DNA from: Gymnopus androsaceus JB14
Lineage: Eukaryota; Basidiomycota; Agaricomycetes; Agaricales; Omphalotaceae
Direction of reading: 5' to 3'
Assembly: GCA_009733575.1 (NCBI GenBank)
Contig: ML769476.1
Span: 124,001 to 188,000, forward strand
DNA: 64,000 bases
The notes below the pieces were generated by a model. It made no database searches, was not told the origin of the DNA, and saw nothing but the letters and a program-made list of their open reading frames with translations. Below, one piece after another: positions 55,132 through 64,000 of the stretch (within the stretch, counting starts at the first letter, position 1; each line of letters begins with the position of its first letter). Made by a program: the position numbers and the translations under genes.

Positions 55132-57531
55132 ATGCTAACGCAACTACTCATCGCTGTGACTGCCTTGGTAGCTGGCCGCCTACTATTGAAAGGAAGAAGA
55201 CAGCCTTCTTTACCTCCTGGACCCAGAGGTTGGCCGTTGATTGGGAATCTACTAGATCTTCCAACGTCTTATGAATGGGAAGTCTTCGCTAAGTGGGGTG
55301 AGAAATGGGGTGAGTAGATACTTCGTTACCTTGAAAACTTGATCGTTAACCTTTGGCTTCCAGGTGATCTTCTTTCAGTGTCGGTTTTCGGTACGTATAC
55401 GCTCGTAATACGGTGTATCTTAAATGGAGTGGCTCTTCAATTCTTCTGTAGGTACGACCGTTGTTGTAATCAACTCCTACAAACGCTGTCAGGAAATGCT
55501 TGAGAAGAAAAGCAACGTTTACTCTGATAGGCCCTATGTTCCGATGGCGATGGAGCTCATTGAGATGAGAGTACGTGTGACGCTATTTCACTTCTGGAAT
55601 AATTTACTTATGGTGTTATGTCAGGACTCCATGGGGTTTCTTCCATACGACAAGCGTTTCAAGTCTTATCGCCGTCTCTTCCATCAAGAGCTAGGTAGAA
55701 ACTCTGGGGTCCGAGAGTTTTTCCCACAGGAAGAGCATCTAGGTCGACGATTTCTTAGACGCGTATTAAACAATCCGGATGGCCTTCTAGACCATTGCTT
55801 CCAGTAAGTCCAATGACACTACTCAAAATGCATCAACATAATCGCCGACTCAGACACTCCGGTGCTATCATTCTTCGAATTGCTTACGGCTATGAAGTGA
55901 AAGAGTCTAATGATCCCTTCGTTAATACCGCCAATACTGCGATGGATAATTTCAATCGTGCTACTGCTCCGGGAGCATTCCTCGTCAACCAGCTGCCAAT
56001 CCTTCTGAAAATTCCTGATTGGTTCCCGGGAACCGAATGGAGCGCGTTGGACGAGCCTGGGCCAAAGATTACTGGGCAATGGTTGATGAGCCATTCAACT
56101 TTGTGAAAAAACAGTTGGTAAGTATGTGGCCTTGGAAATTCATTGAGCCAATAGTACTAATGATGTATGTGAAATCAGTCGGAAGGGATCGCAGAAGATT
56201 CTTTCACCGCAAAGTGGTTGAAGCAGAAGATTTCACCAGAGGAAGAGCTTGATCTCAAATTTGCCTCCAGCTCAATGTTTGGTGGTATGTTGGTTCTTAC
56301 ATAGTCAAGACTTCAAGTGTACAAATTTCGATAATTCCCTTCTCTAGCTGGAGCTGAAACTGTTCGTCGACTTTTCGAATGTAAGGATGTCACTGACTCA
56401 TTGCTCGCAGACTGCAGTTACCGTTTACGCCTTCTTTCTTTTGATGGCCATGTTCCCTGAAGTTCAGATAAGAGCGCAGGCCGAGCTAAACTCGGTTATT
56501 GGACAGGATCGGACTTCCCACCTTCCGATGACAGAGACCAATTACCTTATGTGGAGGCAGTATGCAAAGAAGTAATGAGATACCATGCTGTAGTTCCGAA
56601 CGGTAAGCTCTTTCCGCATAATTGTGCAACTGTTAGCTAACGCGACACCCATCATTATTCAGGGCTTCCTCACTGCACAGCGCATGATGATATACACGAT
56701 GGAATGTTTATCCCCAAGGGTGCCATAATTTTTGCTAACATTTGGTGAGCTTGTGGCGCGAAATGAGCTTTGGCTGTGGCTCAAACCTGCGCGAGTTCGA
56801 GGGGAGAAACCGAGGGTGTCTGAGTGTCCCGTACGTCGTCGAGACGTACTCAGCAGCGGACGTAGCTGAGGAGATGGTGGTTGCGAACAGAAACCGATCT
56901 GATTTGTAATACATACGTGACTACTTAAATACTACAGGAATAGGGTAATCAGGTATCGGAATGCAAGTCTGAAGACTTGTCGAGATTCATGCACAGCATG
57001 CTGACGCTTGTTTCAATGGCAAGAGCCTTAGTGTTATGGACAGGAACATGACACATGACCCGGCAGTGTACAAAAACCCTATGGAATTTAATCCTGATAG
57101 GTTCCTTGGGGATTTACCCGAGCAAGATCCAAAGGATATGGTTTTTGGTTTTGGACGGAGGTCCGTTTGAATTACTTTTGATTTCAAATGCACCTACTCA
57201 GATGGTATCTGTCTAGACTTTGTCCTGGTGAGACACATACCCAGTATTGTTAGTAAGTGTCATGTAAACCTCATTATCTTTTAGGACGTTTGCTTGGTGA
57301 TGCCTCCGTATTCATTGCGCTGGCAATGAGTCTAGCGGCATTCAAAATCACACCGTTAGATAACGAAGAACCTTTGTCACTGAAGAATAAAAGTGGGATA
57401 GTGAGGTACGTTGAAATTCTCAGTGTGTTTTTTTATACCAATGTTCCCTGTTTTTCAGTCATCTTCATCCATTCAAGTGCAAGATATTACCTCGAATGAA
57501 CAAGGACAGACTATCGCTTTTGCTCACTTAG
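55132..57531 (+). CDS. Cytochrome P450, membrane-anchored, with frame disruptions
   Basis: N-terminal anchor [20 protein letters not shown], the proline hinge [13 protein letters not shown], then many exons typical of agaric P450s ([45 protein letters not shown]). I-helix oxygen motif AGAETT is split by an intron at about 56361-56411; ExxR-region [21 protein letters not shown]-like [15 protein letters not shown]; haem loop FGFGRR + LCPGRLLGD across an intron, with the Cys ligand present. Likely an ER mono-oxygenase; substrate unknown. Three single-base problems: TGGAGC at about 56040 lacks one base before [11 protein letters not shown], and two extra bases at 56513-56530 disturb [14 protein letters not shown]. 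One intron (56745-57043) is 299 bp, five times the usual size. Confidence 0.85.
56745..57043 (+). repeat. Enlarged P450 intron carrying a palindrome
   Basis: Donor GTGAGC after ANIW and acceptor GGACAG before NMTHDPAVY rejoin the conserved protein. The intron holds GTACGTCGTCGAGACGTAC (56831-56849), a 7-bp inverted pair around GTCGA, inside about 245 bp of extra sequence; probably a small insertion. Confidence 0.6.
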
Positions 57532-57717
57532 CATACATCATAGTATAGCGGCGTAATAATTAGAAACACGATTTTTACACGTAGCAATAGCAGGCTTGCT
57601 ATACAATGCTTGGACTCGTGGGTATAATCCAGTGGCATGCCACGAGGCTGGTCGCACTTTCACTTGGCCTAAACCATACCTTCACCTTATCCTAGATAAA
57701 ACGCTGTCGCTCACCTA

Positions 57718-58712
57718 ATGGAACCTCCAAGATCATTGAAGCTGGCGAACAAACACGACAAGTTTTGGCTATACGATGGATCTATAGTTCTGTGGATTGA
57801 AGATACATTGTTCCGTGTACACCAGACTGTTCTCTCCAACAACTCTGAAATATTTTCTACACTCTTTTCTCTTCCACAGTCCGAAGATAGTATCCCGGAT
57901 TCTATAGAAGGATGTCCGGTTGTCCAGTTACATGACCGTGCTGAGGACTTCAGTGGTTTTCTTAGTGCTCTTTACTATCCATCGTGCGTCTCTTATTTCA
58001 GCAATTGCATTCTTTCTGATACGGCATCCTCAGCTACTTCGACGATTTCCCCTCAGATTCTGAATTAGATGGCATTTTGGACTTTATCTCGGGGATCTTG
58101 CGATTGAGCTCGAAATATATGGTGCAATCTCTTCGCCGAAAGTGCATATATCTTTTCACAAGAAATCTTCCAGCTACATTGGACGAATATGACTCTAGAA
58201 CGTCCCGAGGAACGGCTACATCTAAACGCATAAAGGGCGACGTTCTCATGCGAGCTATCCGCTTAGCTCAGGAAACGGAGGTTCCGATAGTACTTCCTTA
58301 TGCGTACTACTGCGTGGCTCGACTATCATCTCGACGGATTCTAGAGGACAATTCAGACGACATAACGTGGCAGCAGAAAACCGTCTGTCTTGTGGGCAGG
58401 GAACGGCTTCGATACGCCGAAATGAGCTTCTCGCATTCATTTTTACTTGGCTTTCAACCTGCTCATACTTGTGTGAATGTGCTTTGTGCTTCCTCCCGGA
58501 GTCCCCATACGGAGTGGCATGTTTTGGAAGCTTCAAGGCATCCGCATCCACTAAGGCCGTACACCAGATGGCATACACTGAATGTTTGCTCTGAGTGTAT
58601 ATCGAATGCCAAGAAACAGCATTCGAAAGGACGGGAGGAGGTCTGGAAATGTTTGCCTGCCTTTTTTGAAATGAGGAGCTGGGAAGATTTGCGTGCAATC
58701 TGTGAATCCTAA
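57718..58712 (+). CDS. BTB/POZ domain protein
   Basis: Two exons, 57718-57983 and 58034-58712, with a 50-bp intron; 314 residues, no break. The BTB fold is at the N-terminus: FWLYDGSIVLWIEDTLFRVH, VLSNNSEIFSTLFSLPQ, then VVQLHDRAEDFSGFLSALYY, LRLSSKYMVQSLRRKCI. The C-terminal half (VLMRAIRLAQETEVPIVLPYA, ECISNAKKQHSKGREEVWKC) is the usual agaric extension with Cys/His residues of unknown role. Such proteins may bring substrates to cullin-3 ligases; the family is large in mushrooms and no target is known. Confidence 0.85.
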
Positions 58713-59005
58713 CGGTACGACTGTTTTTGGTCTTAATGCAGATGATTAACATACATCATCAGCGAGTGGATGTAAGATGGCATCTCACCCACTTGCTAGT
58801 AGTGGGAGAGTCTGAGTGCAAGCGGGGTCCTATCGAATCTCATCTGCTTGCGTAGGTTGATTTGCTTTGGACTTTTCTGTGTGTGTTCACACCTGTTCAT
58901 ACTGTCTGCATGCAAGCTACACTTTCACTAGTTCAAAGATCTCGACCTCAAGGATAGATACTTCCATATTGATCATCCACGTACGAATCGCTCTTCTTTA
59001 ACTCC
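58713..59005. other. Convergent 3' spacer
   Basis: Between the BTB gene (plus) and the sugar transporter (minus). No feature seen. Confidence 0.4.
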
Positions 59006-61079
59006 TTAATCATCATTACCCACTTGATTCGCTTGATTCTTGGTCGAGAGTGAATTCGTAATTAAAACTCGCGGTAAGACAGGCTCCTCCGGTTCAAACA
59101 ACATACTGACTTGCTCAATAGTCCGACCCCTAGAAGAAACTGGTCATTAATGTCCAAATTATAATTCATTAGAGTAGCTACGCACTTTGTTTCAAGGAAA
59201 AGCCACCAGATCAAAAACAGGTAGATCGCTTGAGCTATCAGGTACACAAAATAGAATTTCCACTATAACGATAGCACAATTTAGTCAAGCAACAGATACA
59301 AATTTGAAAAATAACAAGACCTGCAGAGCACCCAGCCCAATCGGATTCACAAATCCACCGACTGCGAGGCAAACAGTTCTCATTGCATTTTTGAAAGATA
59401 AAGCCTTGCCCCGGATCGAGAATGTCAGCACCTCTGCGGAGTAGCACTGATCAAGCGCTACCCATGCGATGTCGTATGTACCGCAACATAAAAACAACAC
59501 GACTACGAAAGCAATTCCTATCGAGGGATTGGCGCTTCGACTGAATTCTGCCTGATAAAATTTGTCCACTCAGTCTAGTCGTTGGGAAACGTTCGGACGA
59601 CTTACCGCTAGGCCAATGATCATCACATACGTTACAAAGATCCCAGTAGTCGATATTAAGAACAAGGAGCGTCGCCCAACTCTATCAACACACAATCCTC
59701 CAACGAAGCAAAAGAGGAGGTTGAAGAGGGATAGTGCACCGTTGATGATAGCTGATAATAGAGGAGATCAACCACCTTTCTGAACGATGAGAGCGAATTG
59801 CGCATACCAATTTGAGCAGAATTCGTAATACCAGCGGATCGCACCATTGGTGCCAGGTATAAAGTAATCAAACTAACTATAGTAATCTCCTAGTCGGTCA
59901 TACGACTCTGATATATCGTGCAACTAACTCACCTCCTGTGAAGGCGTATCCCGACGCGGAAATACACATAATCATCATACGATGCCGGTTCCCGGAAGTC
60001 GCAACGAGGCTCCTCCAGGACCCAATGGAATTTGCTCTATCTCGCTGGATATACATGGATATCTCCCTGCACTCTTGCTGCACCAGCTCGTCTTCGCGTT
60101 CACCGTTGGCATGATATTTCGCCAGGATCCTCAGTGCTTCTTCATCTCGTCCTTTGCTCACGAGGAAACGCGGAGATTCTGGGCAAAAGATCATGGCGAT
60201 TATTAAAATGACTGGACCAGAGGCCTCAAAGAGGGTTGGAAGACGCCAGGACCAGTCGGAGTCCCAATAGATGCAACCGAAGGTGAGCCACGCTGCAATG
60301 ACCTTGCCCAAGCTATAGCTAGTCATGGACAGTCCGGATGATATACTTTTGGGATCAAATTAGTGACGACAAGGAAGGAACGCGTGAAGTTACTTGCCCT
60401 CTGAGCCGCGGATGAACCAGCTCATTGATCAAACATGTGCAGGAAATGAACGGAGCAACACAAAATACACCAATGATTACCCTCCCGGCAATGAACATGG
60501 TTTCAGTTTGCGCGAAACATGCAGTGATAGCGCCAACAACCTTTCGTCGGTAAATAAAACTGATACTTGCACGTAAGTTCAGAAACTTACGCAACCGATG
60601 CTTCCACAGAGAATCACTACTTTCCGGCCGTAGGTGTCGCAAAGCCAAGGTATGATGAAGGAGGGCCTACAGCAACGGAAGAGTGAAAGTCAGAATGCAA
60701 CTTTTTCAAGGGAGGAGCGAAGAATAACACTGACAATATCTGGCCAATATACAAGCTAGCTGTAATAAAACCTAATCGGGTTCCAGAAGGGTTGTTAAAT
60801 GCTTTATTCCACTGAGGCATGGCTTGCAATCCTGTGAGGAGGCCGCTATCATACCCAGTTAAGAAACTGTCGAGGCATTAACAGTAAGAAGATCAGAAAG
60901 TAACTGACGTCAACATGTAGTTAGACGTACCCTCCTAAATAGAGTAGAACAACCCAAGCAGTGTTCATGCGCAAACCCCGATCTCGCCACCAGTCTCGGT
61001 GCGTGTTATTTTTCCAGTAAGCAGTTTTATCTTGCATGGTCGAGAAAGGGATGGCCATAACGATGAAAGATAGTGCCAT
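59006..61079 (-). CDS. MFS sugar transporter (hexose/lactose permease type)
   Basis: Plasma-membrane sugar:proton symporter family. Multi-exon gene starting at 61079 (MALSFIVMAIPFSTMQDKTA) and ending with an exon that reads LETK+GRTIEQVSMLFEPE and stops at 59006. Family marks: FLTGYDSGLLTGLQ in helix 1, GTRLGFITASLYIGQILS, the DTYGRKVVI loop (D-x-x-G-R-K), FIAGRVIIGV, CPESPRFLVSKGRDEEAL (PESPR loop) and the C-terminal ETKGRT. Introns are short and all checked joins are in frame (GGA GG/T TTC; SIGC/VVGA). It most resembles the lactose/glucose permease-like group common in agarics, but substrate cannot be read from sequence. Confidence 0.87.
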
Positions 61080-64000
61080 AGCAAGTCCAAACTTTTATAC
61101 TCCACTTGCTCGGTTGAACCTGTAATTAAACCTTGATAATGAGAGGCTCCTCATCCTTATTGCCCATCTGACGCTTCTGAGGACATGTAGTCAGGCCTTC
61201 ATTCGGATGACTTTCAGCGGTGGAGATCAAGTACAAGGACTAGCTCAATCTGTTGGCACCCTATCGTCGCAAACCCCAAATGCAATTGTTGTCCATTATC
61301 AGTCTCTGCTGGTCGGCGGTGACAGATTGTGTAGCCCAACCGCATTCCACGAAGAGTCCATTACAAGACGCCATCCATGACAGTTCTAACTCAGCTTCCA
61401 TATGTCCGACTGCGACACTATTGCATCATTGAAGAAGTGAAAAGTACTCCCGGACAAGAAGCTAGCATAGTGTAGCACCCATTGCAATTGCAGCAATACG
61501 CCACAAAAGAAATCAGTAGCCAGGAATTTGGTCGACCGGAGTAAAAACATCTTTACTACTTTTCTCGAACGATTCTATTCCCAATCTATTCCCACACCAG
61601 AATCCGCCAGTATCGATAAGTCACATAACACCAATGGGAATTTGCCACCAACAAAATGGAAATGAATGCCAGGCAGCCGAGTATCTGACAGTTATTCATC
61701 CCCACATTGCCTCCCCACTCTGCCCAAAGCGACTCCAGATCGCAGAAGGAGGAGAGATGCGCAACCTGGAACTGTCCACTGAAGATACTTAGTACAGCGG
61801 TAGGATGGAGCAGCGAGGAGTGAGGGGGTGTTAATCCGCGGGCGGGGGAAGCAAAGCGGCGGATTACTAGAGCTCAGATAAAATAAGAGAGGGAGAAGTG
61901 ATCAGAATGAGACTCCATCATACTGTTATAACGCCGTCGCTACCAAGTCAGAAGCTCAAGACGATGGATAAGAGGAGCAACCCGAAGTTAGGACACTGTG
62001 AAAGAAGGATTTCGACGCGAGCTGATGCGGAGAAGGATGGAGGTAGAGAAGACGCTCTATCAATACAGAGTGATGATAGGATATCGGTCTGGAGAATGAT
62101 ACAAAGCGTCATGGAGTGGTAGCATGGAGGGCATTGTTGGTTGGAATCGTTCACCTGCAGCCGCAGAAATTGTGGCAGTCAGCGATGAAGATAAACGCGT
62201 CGAATGTGCAGCCTTGAAATTAAGAGGTTAGTCTACTATGACATTGCCTGGATCCGAACTCCGACGAGTCAATAATGAGAACAGCTTAAATGATGCCACT
62301 CTAACGAGCAATACCAGCGAGCATTAACGAAGTTGTAGATGCATGCGCACCCTGAATCCAGTAGAGTAGGAGGTTCCCCGGACCTGGTCTTCCAAGCACA
62401 CTCGTAGAGTTTTCTATTTCTCATCTTCTCTGTGATCTCACAGTTCACTGTAATTTCTAAACCATAACCTTGATCATGAATCCTCTTGTTGGTGGATTTG
62501 GGCGATTGGAAACGGTTCTTCTTCTCTTCGTCGCAAGAAATTGAGGTAGAGCTTGTGGCGGCAAGTTGAAAAGTTTCAAAACAACGGGCGCCTATAATAG
62601 CTCTCTGTCTCTGACCACTACGTTACTTCCCTTTTAAATTTCTCTCTATTCTGATCGCGATCGCGATATATGGCTAAAGAAAGAACAGAAAAAACCGGTC
62701 TACTGACGCACCTAGCGACTCTCAGCGCCTACAAAACGATGGCGAAAACATGATCACGAAAGCCGTCACTACCAGCGGCATCAATATCTCTTCTGCTAGG
62801 ATTTGACACATCGTATCGTATTCCAATGAGTAAGGTAGAATCGAGAAAATGACAGGGACCGGGGACGTGCAGCCGATCAGTCGGAGTACGTTCCTCGGCT
62901 GGCCTGTGGGCGAAACCATTGGTGGCATTACATTTGGGCTTTGGAACGGTGCATTCTAGGTCGACGCGGACAAGGAACGACTCATTCAAAACAGCAAGTC
63001 TAGAAGTGAAACGGCCTCCACGAGGCCCTCTCAACTAGTACTAGAGCTGGCGCGTCAAGGAACTTCTTAATTGCTGTTCTTTTCTTGCTTTCAAGCCAAC
63101 AATCGAACAATTGGCCCTAACCAAAAATTCCCTGCTTAAATTTCTTATCTGCACTGCCTAGCTAATTTCCATTTCCCAAAAATCCAGCGATATCACCGAG
63201 AAACTTACGAAAATCCTGCTGTAGACCTCATTGTAATCAATTTGGCTTGAAGTTGGATGGAAGTCCAGGAGATTATTAAGCAATTATTCTTGACTTGAGC
63301 TGATTTGTTTGCTATGAGGTGTAGTATGTGAAATAAAATTGAGCCAATGAGCATTGACCACTGAACCAATATATATATTCAGTGAGGAAGAACTGATAGT
63401 CCGTGATTCAATCAAGATTCGAGTGTGAATGGTCTTCAAACTTTGTTTTCTGGGCTAAAAGTGAGGTCAACCTCCACATAGTGAAGTTTCAAGTACTATC
63501 ATAATCATGATCATGATACTGTTGTGTCATACTTGATAACAGAGCGGGACATATACTCATTTGGAATTGAAAATATCAGTGCCTAGCTAGTAGCTGCTGT
63601 TATTTTTGAGCTCCTGGTACTTTCCAGGCCTCTCTGCGTGCCTGAATATGAAGCTCCTTATGCCCCTGCGTTTTCCATCTACATTACTGCCTTTTATAGA
63701 ACTTCATTGTCCGCATTTAGATTTGTCATACTCATAAGTCACAAGTCTGCTGGGTGCTACCTTCCAGTCCGGAGCCATGGCTCGTTTAACTTCAAAACTT
63801 CATGGCATCCTTACTCTGGTGCAAATAACTAGAATACTTAGATGATATTACTGCCGTGCTTATCTCTGACATCTACCTGGGAGAATGCCCTGATTCAAGC
63901 TTCAATCAGTGTCTCATCTATCGCGCTCAGATTGCGCCACATCCAAATTGCTATCTCTTTTGAGAAGAAATTCATCTGTCAGTGCTGCTTATCTTATTCT
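61080..64000. other. Right-hand 2.9 kb, no gene recognised
   Basis: Open frames of 60-100 codons (62729-63034 minus, 62722-62928 minus, 61898-62122 plus) overlap each other in different frames and show no motif. The 61080-61300 part is the transporter promoter region. Confidence 0.4.

Noticed and set aside
62722..63034. Overlapping 68- and 101-codon minus frames near the right edge
   Set aside because: Different frames over the same DNA, no motif, no splice partners.

Overview
The window reads as nuclear DNA of a mushroom-forming basidiomycete (Agaricomycetes). Almost every recognisable gene is cut by many GT-AG introns of about 45-65 bp. The gene families are typical of agarics: DUF7918, DUF6534, a fungal TPR-CHAT protein, BTB proteins and a DUF6830 (Plavaka-type) transposon protein. 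There is one 25-base run of N at 31816-31840. Exon structures below were worked out by hand from splice signals and reading-frame continuity. No database was searched, so family names rest on recognised motifs.

Layout. 1-20 kb is gene dense: a thioredoxin-fold AhpC/TSA-like protein running off the left edge (-), an F-box protein (-), galactokinase GAL1 (-), a large agaric orphan gene with two in-frame TGA codons (+), a decayed 2OG-Fe(II) oxygenase (+), the peroxin PEX11 (-), a DUF7918 gene (-), an RCC1-repeat/PHD-finger protein (-) and a Golgi-type glycosyltransferase (-). From 19.7 to 23.4 kb lies a duplicated segment (DUF7918 gene plus a broken second one), whose sister copy is at 41.0-43.6 kb. 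Between the copies is about 18 kb of nested transposons (23.4-36.2 kb) followed by a TPR-CHAT protease-like gene (36.8-40.7 kb). 44.5-47.8 kb is gene poor. Then come a small type I membrane protein (-), the TFIIF beta subunit (-), a DUF6534 seven-helix protein (+), a cytochrome P450 (+), a BTB/POZ protein (+) and an MFS sugar transporter (-). The last 3 kb hold nothing recognisable.

Main points. (1) Four DUF7918 paralogues all end in two SUMO-attachment consensus motifs (Psi-K-x-E) followed by a terminal SUMO-interaction-like motif (V/F-I-D-L-T, mutated to FIDST in one). This is a sequence-based case that the family is tied to SUMO. (2) Several elements in the repeat island share a terminal inverted repeat CATCAGCAAAACC and duplicate only 2 bp of target (CT, TT, TA). 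One of them ends right beside the DUF6830 gene, which is therefore the candidate autonomous partner. (3) GAL1 and PEX11 each need an 8-nt micro-exon to restore conserved protein sequence. (4) Single-base frameshifts recur in otherwise conserved genes, several in or beside short A runs, so sequencing error must be separated from true decay before any gene here is called dead.
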